Positions 52,308-60,282 are shown, numbered from the stretch's first letter. The stretch: DNA of 60,282 bases from Verrucomicrobiaceae bacterium (GCA_027483175.1 JAIXVE010000191.1:1-60282); one strand, 5' to 3'. Notes: a model not told the origin generated them from the sequence alone. Translations and numbers: made by a program.

Positions 52308-52946
52308 ATGAGCCTCGGACTCCTGGGAAAGAAACTGGGCATGACCCACATTTATGACGAGAACGGCAAATCGATTGCTGTGACTGTTGTGGATGTCAGC
52401 GAAAACGACGTGATGCAGATCAAGACTGCGGAAACGGACGGCTACAATGCGGTCCAGATCGGATTCGGAAACAAGAGAGAGAGCCGTGCCACGAAGGCGG
52501 CGATCGGACACGCGAAGAAGTCGGGACTGTCTCCGAAGTATCACATCCGGGAATTCCGGATTGAAGGTGATGCTCCGGAGAGCGGCAAGTCGCTGACGGC
52601 GGACCAATTCACGAAGGGCCAGTGGGTTGATGTGATTGGGACCTCGAAGGGACATGGTTTTACGGGCGGCATGAAGCGCCACAATTTCTCCGGCCAGCGT
52701 CAGACGCACGGTTCCATGATGCACCGCCGTACTGGTGCTATCGGGTGCCGCCTAACGCCGGGCCGTGTCTGGAAGAACCAGCGGATGCCTGGGCACATGG
52801 GTGTGGATCGCCGCACGGTGCAGAATCTTCAGATTGTCGGGGTGCGTCCTGAAGAGAACATCATCCTTGTCTCGGGAAGCATTCCGGGAAGCAAAGGCGG
52901 GCTCGTGATTCTGCGACCCGCGAAGAAAAAGCCGCTCGCCAGCTGA
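52308..52946 (+). CDS. rplC: 50S ribosomal protein L3
   Basis: 212 residues, uL3 near the peptidyl-transferase centre. GLLGKKLGMTHIYDENG start, DVIGTSKGHGFTGGMKRHNF and GQRQTHGSMMHRRTGAIGCRLTPGRVWKNQRMPGHMG. The tip reads SGQRQTHG with the methylated-Gln position conserved. Leader AATCTAAAGCACCATCCTT has no Shine-Dalgarno. Gap to rpsJ 48 bases. Confidence 0.98.
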   Translation: MSLGLLGKKLGMTHIYDENGKSIAVTVVDVSENDVMQIKTAETDGYNAVQIGFGNKRESRATKAAIGHAKKSGLSPKYHIREFRIEGDAPESGKSLTADQFTKGQWVDVIGTSKGHGFTGGMKRHNFSGQRQTHGSMMHRRTGAIGCRLTPGRVWKNQRMPGHMGVDRRTVQNLQIVGVRPEENIILVSGSIPGSKGGLVILRPAKKKPLAS

Positions 52947-52984
52947 GTCGGTTCAGAACCAGAACGTGAACAATTACTGATCCC

Positions 52985-53593
52985 ATGGCAGCTACTGTCC
53001 TTACAATCGATTCTGCGAAGAGCGCGAATATCCGCGTGATCGAGAACGGCCGCGGCACACAAGCCGTACACGATGCCGTCGTTGCGATGCGCGCCAACCG
53101 GCGCAGCGGCACGGCGAAGACGAAGACGCGCGGTGAAGTCGCCGGCTCCAACAAGAAGATGTACAAACAGAAGGGCACTGGTAATGCCCGGATGGGTGAG
53201 AAGCGCACGCCGGTCCGTGTGGGCGGCGGTACGGCTCACGGCCCGAAGATTCGGGACTACAGCAAGAAAGTGTCGAAGAAGACGAAGAAGCTGGCTTTTG
53301 CGAAGGCGTTGTCCGAGCGGATCAAGACTGGTGATGTGCTGAGCATCCCTGAGTTTTCTGTGAAGGACGGAAAGACGGCGAGCTTCAAGAAGCAACTCGC
53401 GGCGCTCACGGATTCGAACAAGGTCATGATCATTGCGGCAGCGTTTGACGGAACGACCTATCTGGCGGCCCGCAATTTCGGGAAGGCGCTGTTGATGACG
53501 GCTGACGAGGCCAACACGGAGCAGGTGCTGCACTATGATAAGATCATTGTGACGGCCGACGCGATGGAAACCATTTCCCGGAGGACAGCCTGA
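52985..53593 (+). CDS. rplD: 50S ribosomal protein L4
   Basis: 202 residues, uL4 lining the exit tunnel. The loop [36 protein letters not shown] with [20 protein letters not shown] is diagnostic. In proteobacteria L4 also represses the operon; no S10 leader structure is evident here. It is followed after five bases by rplW, the tightest spacing in the cluster apart from rplN-rplX. Confidence 0.98.
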   Translation: MAATVLTIDSAKSANIRVIENGRGTQAVHDAVVAMRANRRSGTAKTKTRGEVAGSNKKMYKQKGTGNARMGEKRTPVRVGGGTAHGPKIRDYSKKVSKKTKKLAFAKALSERIKTGDVLSIPEFSVKDGKTASFKKQLAALTDSNKVMIIAAAFDGTTYLAARNFGKALLMTADEANTEQVLHYDKIIVTADAMETISRRTA

Positions 53594-53598
53594 AACAC

Positions 53599-53883
53599 AT
53601 GAAGGACGCATATCAGATTATCCGCAACATCCGCCTCACTGAAAAGGCGGCGATCGCCACCGAGACGAACAACGAATACGTGTTCGAAGTTCATCCGAAG
53701 GCGAACAAGCTCGAGATTGCGCAAGCAATCCGCACGATCTTCGGGAAGAAGGTGGACAGCGTGCGGACCTCCAACTACGCCGGCAAGGCGCGCCGCAAGC
53801 GCACGGCGGCGGCGGGGTTCACTGCATCGTGGAAGAAGGCGGTGGTTCGCCTTGCTCCTGGTGAAACCATCGATTTGACCTGA
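53599..53883 (+). CDS. rplW: 50S ribosomal protein L23
   Basis: 94 residues, uL23 at the exit-tunnel mouth where SRP and trigger factor dock. YQIIRNIRLTEKAAIATETNNEYVFEVHPKANKLEIAQAIRTIFGKKV matches the family. One of the few genes in this cluster with a recognisable Shine-Dalgarno (CCCGGAGGACAG, about ten bases before ATG), overlapping the end of rplD. Confidence 0.97.
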   Translation: MKDAYQIIRNIRLTEKAAIATETNNEYVFEVHPKANKLEIAQAIRTIFGKKVDSVRTSNYAGKARRKRTAAAGFTASWKKAVVRLAPGETIDLT

Positions 53884-53919
53884 TTTTTCACGTTCAGACC
53901 GCCTCACGGCAATAACGTC

Positions 53920-54768
53920 ATGGCTCTCAAGACATTCTCTCCAATTACTCCATCGAACCGGTACAAGCAGTGGCCGGACTACTCGGGCCTTACCAAAGGC
54001 AAGAAGCCCGAAAAATCCCTTCTCTCTACGAAGAAGAAGAGCGGGGGCCGGAACAACACCGGTGTGATCACCTGCCGTCACATTGGCGGGGGCAGCAAGC
54101 AGAAGTACCGCATCATTGATTTCAAGCGTGTGAAGCGCGACATGGAAGCGACGGTGACGGCGATTGAGTATGATCCGAACCGCAGTGCGCGGATTGCGTT
54201 GCTCCAGTACAAGGATGGAACAAAGGCATACATTCTTGCTCCCGTTGGACTGAATGTCGGTGGCAAGGTGAATGCCGGGGAGAAGGCGGCTCCGGAAGTT
54301 GGCAATGCGCTTCCGCTGTCGGTGATTCCTCTGGGTACGGCGATCCACAATGTGGAACTCAAGCCGGGTCAAGGTGGCCGAGTGGCCCGAGCGGCTGGGC
54401 AATCTGCGATTCTGAACAACCGCGAAGGAGAGTATGCGCTCTTGAAGATGCCGTCTGGTGAAATCCGCCGGGTGCACACACTGTGCTACGCGACGATCGG
54501 GACGATTGGGAACAGCGAGCACATGAACGTGGTTTCGGGCAAGGCTGGCCGGACGCGCTGGCTGGGAGTCCGTCCGACGGTCCGCGGGATGACCATGAAC
54601 CCTGTCGATCACCCGAACGGTGGTGGTGAAGGTCGTTCGAAGTCGGGTGGTGGCCGCCAGCACTTGTTGAGTCCTTGGGGGCATGCGAAGGGTCAGAAGA
54701 CCCGGAAGCTCCGTCACCAGACCGACCGATTGATTGTTCAACGCCGCAACGCCAAAAAGAACGGCTGA
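53920..54768 (+). CDS. rplB: 50S ribosomal protein L2
   Basis: 282 residues, uL2, required for subunit joining and peptidyl transfer. It contains [46 protein letters not shown] and the catalytic-loop [23 protein letters not shown] His in the usual HPHGGG position is Asn here (HPNGGG), a natural variant. Leader CTCACGGCAATAACGTC lacks a Shine-Dalgarno. Confidence 0.98.
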   Translation: MALKTFSPITPSNRYKQWPDYSGLTKGKKPEKSLLSTKKKSGGRNNTGVITCRHIGGGSKQKYRIIDFKRVKRDMEATVTAIEYDPNRSARIALLQYKDGTKAYILAPVGLNVGGKVNAGEKAAPEVGNALPLSVIPLGTAIHNVELKPGQGGRVARAAGQSAILNNREGEYALLKMPSGEIRRVHTLCYATIGTIGNSEHMNVVSGKAGRTRWLGVRPTVRGMTMNPVDHPNGGGEGRSKSGGGRQHLLSPWGHAKGQKTRKLRHQTDRLIVQRRNAKKNG

Positions 54769-54801
54769 GCCCTTCCAATATCACACTGACCATTTGCAAC
54801 T

Positions 54802-55080
54802 ATGGGCCGTTCCCTAAAAAAAGGACCTTTCGTTAATCAGAAGCTTCTCATCAAGATCGACAAGATGAATGAGACGCCGCTGAAGAAGCCGATCAAGACG
54901 TGGGCGCGAGCCTCGATGATCACGCCTGACTTCGTTGGGCACACCTTCATGGTGCACAACGGGAAGGATTTCATCAGCGTGTACGTGACCGAAAACATGG
55001 TCGGGCACAAGCTTGGTGAGTTCAGCCCGACGCGGACCTTCAAGGGCCACGGCGCACACACGGCGAAGGTCAGCAAGTAA
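54802..55080 (+). CDS. rpsS: 30S ribosomal protein S19
   Basis: 92 residues, uS19. [77 protein letters not shown] is standard. It is followed not by rplV but by a secreted coiled-coil gene after 21 bases. Leader CCATTTGCAACT lacks a Shine-Dalgarno. Confidence 0.98.
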   Translation: MGRSLKKGPFVNQKLLIKIDKMNETPLKKPIKTWARASMITPDFVGHTFMVHNGKDFISVYVTENMVGHKLGEFSPTRTFKGHGAHTAKVSK

Positions 55081-55101
55081 GCTGTCAGCGACAACAATCC
55101 G

Positions 55102-55821
55102 ATGGGTTCCCTCCGCCAAAAGCATCAGATCAGTGCATTCCTTGCCTTTGGGCTGGGTATGTTCGGGTTGTGCGGAGGGGGGCTTGCGGATGAAGTCGGA
55201 GCGGCGGCGGCGCAGGCCCCGCAGCTCCAAGCGGCGGCCGAGGCACTTGCGGCAGCAAACGCCGAGGTGAGTGAGCTCCGCACTGAGCTCGAGCGTCTCC
55301 GTCTTCAAATGGAATCGCTTGGCGTGGCAGCATTGAAGCCTGAAGTGCGGGCGGTGCAGGAACGTCTGGTGAAGGCACTGGGTGAGCTTTCAGCCGCCAA
55401 GCGTGGTTTGGCCGCCATCACGGAATCGCACAATCGGGTCGTTGAGGCGGGTGCGGCAGTGCTGAGCAATCCGCAGAGCGAGGTGGCCCGGGCAGTGCTT
55501 GAGGCGGCGGTAGCGAATGCGGGTAAGGTTTCGTCGGGAGTGAATCGTCCGCAGCCTGCGACGGTGCCGCTAGATGCCGCGCGCGTGGTTTCATATAAAC
55601 CTGAACTTTCCCTTGCGGTGATCAACGGCGGGCGGCAGTCAGGACTTCGCCCTGGAACCCCCCTCGAGATTGTCCGTGGTGAACAGCTCGTGGCATCCGG
55701 CTACGTGGTTGATCTCCGCGAGCGACTCGCGGGAATCCTTGTCACGGGTCTCCCAACATCAGTCATCAAGGCGGGCGATGCCATTCGTCCGCACACCGAA
55801 TCTCCAATTTCCGAACAATAA
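55102..55821 (+). CDS. Secreted coiled-coil protein inserted in the S10 operon
   Basis: 239 residues between rpsS and rplV, spaced like an operon member (21 and 17 bases). It starts with a signal peptide (HQISAFLAFGLGMFGLCGGGLADE). Residues about 45-130 form an Ala/Glu/Leu coiled coil (QLQAAAEALAAANAEVSELRTELERLRLQME). The C-terminal 80 residues form a compact beta domain (LSLAVINGGRQSGLRPGTPLEIVRGEQLVASGYVVDL, ILVTGLPTSVIKAGDAIRP) reminiscent of the beta domains of MreC-like or FlgT-like proteins, only as a pattern. Codon use resembles its ribosomal neighbours. I do not know its function; envelope or division scaffolding is a guess. Confidence 0.85.
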   Translation: MGSLRQKHQISAFLAFGLGMFGLCGGGLADEVGAAAAQAPQLQAAAEALAAANAEVSELRTELERLRLQMESLGVAALKPEVRAVQERLVKALGELSAAKRGLAAITESHNRVVEAGAAVLSNPQSEVARAVLEAAVANAGKVSSGVNRPQPATVPLDAARVVSYKPELSLAVINGGRQSGLRPGTPLEIVRGEQLVASGYVVDLRERLAGILVTGLPTSVIKAGDAIRPHTESPISEQ

Positions 55822-55838
55822 CCGTCAGCCAGTATTCC

Positions 55839-56186
55839 ATGGACGTCCAAGCCCTCACTAAATACGCCCGAATTTCGCCGCTCAAGGCGCGCCAAGTCGG
55901 ACGCGAAATTCAAGGTCTGCCTGTTTCCGAGGCACTGAACATTCTTACGTTCACGCCGAAGAAGGCGGCCCTGCTTTTCAGCAAGACCCTGAAGTCGGCG
56001 GTTGCCAATGCCGAGCACAATTTCGAGTTGAGCGTTGATTCGCTCTACGTGAAGACCGCGGTCGCGAATACGGGCCCGGTGCAGAAGCGGATCAAACCGA
56101 TGGCCCGCGGTTCGGCCGGTTCGATTCGCAAGCCAACCAGTCACATTCTTGTGGTCGTCAGCAACGACGGCGTCACGAAGGCATAA
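55839..56186 (+). CDS. rplV: 50S ribosomal protein L22
   Basis: 115 residues, uL22. YARISPLKARQVGREIQGLPVSEALNILTFTPKKAA and the tunnel loop NTGPVQKRIKPMARGSAGSIRKPTSHILVVV. Slightly short N-terminus. Seventeen bases after the coiled-coil gene, leader CAGCCAGTATTCC without Shine-Dalgarno. Confidence 0.97.
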   Translation: MDVQALTKYARISPLKARQVGREIQGLPVSEALNILTFTPKKAALLFSKTLKSAVANAEHNFELSVDSLYVKTAVANTGPVQKRIKPMARGSAGSIRKPTSHILVVVSNDGVTKA

Positions 56187-56218
56187 TTGCCGGCCACCGC
56201 TCACTCTTCGACAAATAT

Positions 56219-57037
56219 ATGGGACAGAAAGTCAATCCGATTGGTTTCCGCCTCGCCGTCAACAAAGACTGGCGTTCGAAATGGTACGCCACTAAACAGG
56301 ACTTCCCGGGGTTCCTGCACAGCGACATCAAGATCCGCGAGTACCTGAAGAACAAGCTGCAGCAAGCTGCGGTGGCGCGCATCACCATTGAGCGTGCGTG
56401 GAACAGCGTGCGGGTGACTTTGTTCACGGCGCGTCCGGGCCTGGTGATCGGGAAGAAAGGTTCGGAAATCGAACTGATGAATTCGACGATCAGCGAGATG
56501 TCTGGTGGCAAGCAGGTGAAGATTGACATTCTGGAGATCAAGCAGCCTGAACTTGATGCGCAGCTGGTTGCGGAGAACGTTGCGGTGCAGCTGGAGCGCC
56601 GGATTTCGTTCCGTCGTGCGATGAAGCGTGCGGTGCAGACCTCGATGGAGTTCGGGGCGTTGGGGATCCGGATTCGGGTGGCAGGCCGTCTTGGCGGTGC
56701 TGACATTGCGCGTGCTGAGTGGTATCGCGAGGGTAAGGTGCCTCTGCAGACGCTGCGTACGCCTTTGGATTATGGATTTACTGAAGCCCATACGGTTTAT
56801 GGGCGGATCGGCATCAAGGTGTGGATCAACCGCAAGCTGGACGAGAACGGCGAAGTGGTGGGATCGGGAGCGGTGCGGCGCGAGCGCGGCCCGCGGAAGG
56901 ATGGGGACCGCCGTGGTCCTGGCGGCAACAACCGCGGTGGGAACAACAGGCCCGGTGGTGGTTTCCGTGGTCCTGGCGGGCCACGCCGTGATGGTCCTGC
57001 GGCCCCAGCGGAGGCGGCTCCTGCGCCGACTGCCTGA
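56219..57037 (+). CDS. rpsC: 30S ribosomal protein S3 with extended disordered tail
   Basis: 272 residues, uS3. MGQKVNPIGFRLAVNKDWRSKWY, KH domain RPGLVIGKKGSEIELMNSTIS and GRLGGADIARAEWYREGKVPLQTLR. The conserved body ends near residue 215. A tail of about 57 residues rich in Gly, Arg, Asn and Pro (GNNRGGNNRPGGGFRGPGGP) ends in Ala/Pro. Such RGG-like tails are not in E. coli S3 and could bind RNA. Leader CTCTTCGACAAATAT lacks a Shine-Dalgarno. Confidence 0.97.
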   Translation: MGQKVNPIGFRLAVNKDWRSKWYATKQDFPGFLHSDIKIREYLKNKLQQAAVARITIERAWNSVRVTLFTARPGLVIGKKGSEIELMNSTISEMSGGKQVKIDILEIKQPELDAQLVAENVAVQLERRISFRRAMKRAVQTSMEFGALGIRIRVAGRLGGADIARAEWYREGKVPLQTLRTPLDYGFTEAHTVYGRIGIKVWINRKLDENGEVVGSGAVRRERGPRKDGDRRGPGGNNRGGNNRPGGGFRGPGGPRRDGPAAPAEAAPAPTA

Positions 57038-57090
57038 TCCAAACCAGAGAAGATTCAATTTCACCAATTCAACAGAGAGGAAATTAGCGT

Positions 57091-57510
57091 ATGGCGATGA
57101 TTCCAAGTCGAGTGAAGTACCGCAAGACCCAACGCGGCAGCCGTTCCGGCAATGCCCAGGTGGGAACGACGGTTGCCTTCGGCGAGTTCGGGCTGCAGGC
57201 CTTGGACCGCGGATGGATCAAGAACAATCAGATTGAAGCCTGCCGTGTGGCGGTGACGCGCAATCTGAAGCGTAAAGGGAAGGTGTTCATCCGGATCTTT
57301 CCGCACAAGCCGGTGACGGCCCGTCCACCGGAAACCCGGATGGGTAAAGGTAAGGGCGCCCCTGAATTCTGGGTTGCAGTTGTCCGTCCGGGCAACATGC
57401 TCTTTGAAGTTGCCGGTGTTCCTGAATCGCTGGCGAAAGAGTCCTTCCGCCTCGCTGCGAACAAGCTCGGCATCCGCTGCCGCTTTGTTCGTCGCTCGGC
57501 TCACCAGTAA
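57091..57510 (+). CDS. rplP: 50S ribosomal protein L16
   Basis: 139 residues, uL16. [92 protein letters not shown]. It has a good Shine-Dalgarno (AGAGAGGA, eight to ten bases before ATG), one of the exceptions here. Fifty-three bases after rpsC. Confidence 0.98.
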   Translation: MAMIPSRVKYRKTQRGSRSGNAQVGTTVAFGEFGLQALDRGWIKNNQIEACRVAVTRNLKRKGKVFIRIFPHKPVTARPPETRMGKGKGAPEFWVAVVRPGNMLFEVAGVPESLAKESFRLAANKLGIRCRFVRRSAHQ

Positions 57511-57531
57511 ACCTAACTTTTCCGAACCGAA

Positions 57532-57741
57532 ATGAAGCTCAAAGATCTCCGCGAACAGTCCGTGGAAAACCTCGTCGACAACCGGCGTTCGCTGAAGCAG
57601 GAACTGCTGAACCTGCGCATTCAGCAGCGCAGCGGTCAGTTGGAGAATCCTGCCCGGATTCGTGCGATCCGCCGGACGGTGGCCCGCATTGAAACCCTCA
57701 TGAAGGAACTGGCGCATGCCCGCGCTGCTGCGGCCAAGTAA
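57532..57741 (+). CDS. rpmC: 50S ribosomal protein L29
   Basis: 69 residues, uL29. MKLKDLREQSVENLVDNRRSLKQELLNLRIQQRSGQLENPARIRAIRRTVARIETLMKE is the whole family pattern, a two-helix protein at the tunnel exit. Leader CTAACTTTTCCGAACCGAA lacks a Shine-Dalgarno. Twenty-one bases after rplP. Confidence 0.97.
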   Translation: MKLKDLREQSVENLVDNRRSLKQELLNLRIQQRSGQLENPARIRAIRRTVARIETLMKELAHARAAAAK

Positions 57742-57762
57742 GCCTCTCGCACTTTTTATCAC

Positions 57763-58041
57763 ATGTCCGATATTTCTGCCACCAATGCCGCGGATGACCG
57801 TGGCCGCCGCAAGACCAGGGTTGGCGTCGTGCTCTCCGACAAGATGGATAAGACCATCGTTGTGGGGGTTGTTCGCCGCGTGCCGCACCCGAAGTTCCAC
57901 AAGATCGTCAAGAAGACGACGAAACTTTACGCTGCGGATGACAAGTCCGAAGCGAAGACAGGGGACCGCGTTCGGGTGACCGAATGCCGTCCACTGAGCA
58001 AGCTCAAGCGCTGGCGCCTCGTCGAGGTGCTGAAGCACTAA
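57763..58041 (+). CDS. rpsQ: 30S ribosomal protein S17
   Basis: 92 residues, uS17. KTRVGVVLSDKMDKTIVVGVVRRVPHPKFHKIVKKTTKLYAADD, TGDRVRVTECRPLSKLKRWRLVEVL are standard. A short extra N-terminus (MSDISATNAADDRGRR) precedes the OB fold. Leader CGCACTTTTTATCAC, no Shine-Dalgarno. Confidence 0.97.
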   Translation: MSDISATNAADDRGRRKTRVGVVLSDKMDKTIVVGVVRRVPHPKFHKIVKKTTKLYAADDKSEAKTGDRVRVTECRPLSKLKRWRLVEVLKH

Positions 58042-58080
58042 TCACCCAGAAAGCCAAACCACAGCCCATATAATAAAGCC

Positions 58081-58446
58081 ATGATTCAAATGGAATCCAA
58101 GCTGCAGGTGGCGGACAACACGGGAGCCCGTGTCGCCAAGATGATCGGTGTCCTTGGAAAGAGGACACGAATCGCCGGAATCGGCGACATCATTACGGCG
58201 CACATCCGTGAAGCCAGCCCCACCGGCAGTGTCAAGAAAGGCGAGGTCGTCAAGGCCGTCGTCGTCCGCACCGCAGCACCGATCCGTCGCGATGACGGGA
58301 GCGTGCTCCGATTCGACTCCAACGCGATTGTTGTGATCGACAAGGATCAGAACCCGAAAGGAACCCGTATTTTTGGCCCAGTGGCCCGGGAACTCCGCGA
58401 TCGGAATTTCATGAAAATCATTTCTTTGGCCCCAGAAGTACTCTGA
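58081..58446 (+). CDS. rplN: 50S ribosomal protein L14
   Basis: 121 residues, uL14. [78 protein letters not shown]. The leader contains TATAATAAAGCC (TATAAT 58069-58074) and no Shine-Dalgarno; no matching -35 is seen, so an internal promoter is only a possibility. Two bases separate it from rplX. Confidence 0.98.
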   Translation: MIQMESKLQVADNTGARVAKMIGVLGKRTRIAGIGDIITAHIREASPTGSVKKGEVVKAVVVRTAAPIRRDDGSVLRFDSNAIVVIDKDQNPKGTRIFGPVARELRDRNFMKIISLAPEVL

Positions 58447-58448
58447 TC

Positions 58449-58742
58449 ATGTCCGCAGTGAAGACACACGTTAAGAAAGGTGACACCGTCACCGTCCTGA
58501 TCGGGAGTGAAGCGATCAAGGGGAAGAGCGGCAAGGTCCTGAAGGTCCTTACCAAGAAGAACCAGGTGATTATTGAGGGCGTCCGCCTGATCAAGAAGCA
58601 CCAGAAGGCTTCCCAGAACAATCCTCAGGGAGGGATTATCTCCCGTGAAGGACCCGTCCACATTTCCAATGTGCGCCTTACTGAGGCGCCGGAGAAGAAG
58701 GCTGCACCTGCGAAGGCTGCCCGCAAGAAAGCAAGTAAGTAA
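58449..58742 (+). CDS. rplX: 50S ribosomal protein L24
   Basis: 97 residues, uL24, an early assembly initiator. [49 protein letters not shown] and [18 protein letters not shown] basic Ala/Lys tail ends the protein. The start is two bases after rplN stop, so translational coupling replaces a Shine-Dalgarno. Confidence 0.97.
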   Translation: MSAVKTHVKKGDTVTVLIGSEAIKGKSGKVLKVLTKKNQVIIEGVRLIKKHQKASQNNPQGGIISREGPVHISNVRLTEAPEKKAAPAKAARKKASK

Positions 58743-58765
58743 GCAACGACGAACACATTCAGTTC

Positions 58766-59353
58766 ATGGAACCTTCGCTCAAAACATTCTATTCCGAGAA
58801 AGTGGTGCCGGCTCTCAAGGCAAAACTGGCTCTCGGCAACGTGCATCAGATCCCACGGATCGAGAAAGTCGTCATCAACTGCTCGTTCGGTAAAGCGCCG
58901 GACCGCAAGCAGGCGATGGAAGACGCGGTCAACGACGTGCGTGCCATTACTGGGCAAAAGCCAGTGGTGACCAAGTCACGGAAGGCGATTTCGAACTTCA
59001 AGCTCCGCGAGGGTGAGCCTCTCGGTGTGAAGGTGACGCTGCGTGGTCGGATCATGTGGGAATTCCTCGAACGCCTGATGAAGATGGCGTTGCCGGTGGT
59101 GCGTGACTTCCGTGGTGTGAGTCCCAAGGCCTTTGACGGCAACGGGAATTACACTCTTGGGATCACGGACCAGTCGATTTTCCCTGAAATCGAGATCGAC
59201 AAAGTGAAACGGCAGCTCGGATTCGATGTCTGCATTGTGACCTCAGCGGTCACGGATGAGGCGGGCCGCGAGCTGCTCAGGGCGCTGGGCATGCCGTTCC
59301 GCGACAACAAGGCAGTTGCCGCCCGCGAGGCTGGCGATCAAGCTGCCGCCTGA
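58766..59353 (+). CDS. rplE: 50S ribosomal protein L5
   Basis: 195 residues, uL5, 5S rRNA binding. VHQIPRIEKVVINCSFGKAPDRKQAMEDAVNDVRAITGQKPVVTKSRKAISNFKLREGEPLGVKVTLRG, RDFRGVSPKAFDGNGNYTLGITDQSIFPEIEIDKVK. The next gene is rpsH; rpsN is missing from its usual place between them. Leader AACACATTCAGTTC, no Shine-Dalgarno. Confidence 0.98.
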   Translation: MEPSLKTFYSEKVVPALKAKLALGNVHQIPRIEKVVINCSFGKAPDRKQAMEDAVNDVRAITGQKPVVTKSRKAISNFKLREGEPLGVKVTLRGRIMWEFLERLMKMALPVVRDFRGVSPKAFDGNGNYTLGITDQSIFPEIEIDKVKRQLGFDVCIVTSAVTDEAGRELLRALGMPFRDNKAVAAREAGDQAAA

Positions 59354-59382
59354 ACCCCGCGAACCTACAACTTTTTGATTCA

Positions 59383-59781
59383 ATGGCCGTCGTCTCTGAT
59401 CCCATTTCCGACTTTTTGACCCGCTGGAAGAATGCCAGCCGGGCCCGTAAAGAAGACTTCACCGCGCCGTTTTCGCGTGTGAAGGCTGAAATCGCCCGCA
59501 TCCTGCAGCAGGAAGGGTATATCTGGTCCTATGAAGTGGACACCTCCGGCACGCACCCTGTGCTGCGTGTGAAGAACAAGTTCGCAGGCAACCGTGCGGT
59601 TGTCACTGATGTGAAGCGTTGTTCGAAGCCCGGTATGCGCAAGTACGTTGAATGTGATGCTATCCCCCGGGTACTTGGTGGGATGGGGATCTCGATTCTT
59701 TCGACGTCCAAAGGCGTGATGACTGGTGCGCAAGCCCGCAAGCAGCGCGTTGGCGGCGAGCTGCTGGCCATCGTGTGGTAA
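59383..59781 (+). CDS. rpsH: 30S ribosomal protein S8
   Basis: 132 residues, uS8, a central 16S binder and translational regulator in proteobacteria. VVSDPISDFLTRWKNASRARKEDFTAPFSRVKAEIARILQQEGYI and ILSTSKGVMTGAQARKQRVGGELLAIVW. It lies 29 bases after rplE. Leader CTACAACTTTTTGATTCA, no Shine-Dalgarno. Confidence 0.97.
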   Translation: MAVVSDPISDFLTRWKNASRARKEDFTAPFSRVKAEIARILQQEGYIWSYEVDTSGTHPVLRVKNKFAGNRAVVTDVKRCSKPGMRKYVECDAIPRVLGGMGISILSTSKGVMTGAQARKQRVGGELLAIVW

Positions 59782-59812
59782 TTTTTTCCGCCTCCAACCC
59801 AATTATTCTGTC

Positions 59813-60282
59813 ATGTCTCGAGTCGGAAACAAAGTTATTACCCTGCCTGCCAAGGTTGTCGTCAAGCACGACGGAGCCAAGGTTGAGGTGGAGGGGCCGA
59901 AGGGCAATCTCAGTCACGTCCTTCCGGAAGGCATCAGCCTGACGATGGAAGGTGAGAACATCACGGTGAAGCGTTCAAGCGACGAGCGTCGCCAGCGTGC
60001 ACTTCATGGAACGAGCCAGCGCTTGCTGACGAACATGATCAAGGGTGTGAGCGAAGGCTTCATCCGGGATCTGGAAATTCACGGGACTGGTTTCCGTGCG
60101 GCGGTGAAAGGGACGGCCCTTGATCTTTCGCTGGGGTACAGCCATCCGGTGCTGCATCCGATTCCTGCTGACATCAAGGTGACGGTGACGGACAACACGA
60201 AGATCCGCGTCGAGGGAATCGACAAGCAACGGGTCGGGCAGTTTGCCGCTGACGTCCGCAATTATTATCCGCCCGAGCCATA
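59813..60282 (+). CDS. rplF: 50S ribosomal protein L6 (3' end beyond the window)
   Basis: The first 156 codons are present: MSRVGNKVITLPAKVVVKHD, VEVEGPKGNLSHVLPE, LHGTSQRLLTNMIKGVSEGF and DLEIHGTGFRAAVKG, then YSHPVLHPIPADIKVTV, all typical uL6. The frame remains open to the last base, so the stop and perhaps 20-30 residues lie outside. Leader CCCAATTATTCTGTC, no Shine-Dalgarno. Confidence 0.97.
   Translation, partial: MSRVGNKVITLPAKVVVKHDGAKVEVEGPKGNLSHVLPEGISLTMEGENITVKRSSDERRQRALHGTSQRLLTNMIKGVSEGFIRDLEIHGTGFRAAVKGTALDLSLGYSHPVLHPIPADIKVTVTDNTKIRVEGIDKQRVGQFAADVRNYYPPEP

Noticed and set aside
1..60282. CRISPR array
   Set aside because: No regular repeat-spacer pattern; the GACAGACCTCTT copies have irregular spacing and G-rich flanks.
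1..60282. Over-representation of TTAGG on the + strand as an oriented chromosome motif
   Set aside because: About 20 copies were noticed, but the strand G-bias alone predicts at least that many.

Overview
The window reads as one high-GC chromosomal stretch from a member of the PVC group, most probably a Verrucomicrobiota bacterium. The evidence is two DUF1501 + DUF1549/DUF1553 (planctomycete-type cytochrome) modules, many secreted proteins of unknown role, an SSB-tailed DUF3127 protein, and a str/S10/spc ribosomal cluster whose genes mostly lack Shine-Dalgarno sequences. Genus cannot be fixed from the sequence alone. From about 0.3 to 48.5 kb the + strand is strongly G over C whatever the gene direction: plus-strand genes use G-ending codons and minus-strand genes C-ending codons. 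This suggests a replication-linked strand bias with the + strand as leading strand. The skew disappears at 15.85-17.5 kb (a probable recent insertion) and is weak in the ribosomal cluster.

Layout. 0-0.3 kb: intergenic DNA with a dispersed repeat built on GACAGACCTCTT. 0.3-11.4 kb: plus-strand genes for a caspase-fold secreted protein, an aldehyde dehydrogenase, a GT-C membrane glycosyltransferase coupled to a GT2 enzyme, an EF-hand protein, a ParA ATPase with a roadblock-like partner, and two alpha/beta hydrolases. 11.4-15.5 kb: DUF1501-DUF1553 module 1 (minus). 15.65-17.65 kb: island-like segment with more copies of the repeat, two tandem SUKH (SMI1/KNR4) genes, an ABC ATPase fragment cut off just before Walker A, and tRNA-Leu(UAG). 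17.7-25.6 kb: Lnb/DUF4105 protein, then module 2 (minus) divergent from a two-component system whose sensor carries two discoidin-like domains resembling the one in the module 2 cytochrome protein.

25.6-44.6 kb: mfd, maf, a YHS-like metal-binding protein, an AsmA-like protein, an ABCG-type half-transporter fusion, mgsA, dgkA, a degenerate class III cyclase-domain protein coupled to recR, a pseudokinase, a secreted protein of unknown function, a RapA-like SNF2 protein lacking the DEAH and motif VI residues, a conserved-looking unknown, and nrdR with a candidate pair of NrdR boxes. 44.8-48.6 kb: DUF3127 protein with an SSB-like acidic tip, an ADPRM-like phosphoesterase and a DPP-IV-like peptidase.

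48.8-60.3 kb: rpsL-rpsG-fusA-rpsJ-rplC-rplD-rplW-rplB-rpsS-[secreted coiled-coil gene]-rplV-rpsC-rplP-rpmC-rpsQ-rplN-rplX-rplE-rpsH-rplF (rplF cut by the window edge). The usual tuf between fusA and rpsJ and rpsN between rplE and rpsH are missing, and a non-ribosomal gene sits between rpsS and rplV.

The best candidates for unusual biology are: (1) the twin-discoidin sensor kinase divergent from a discoidin-bearing DUF1549/DUF1553-DUF1501 module; (2) the apparently ATPase-dead RapA; (3) the repeat/SUKH/ABC-fragment island beside tRNA-Leu; (4) the ParA-roadblock pair; (5) the secreted coiled-coil gene inside the S10 operon together with SD-less ribosomal genes.
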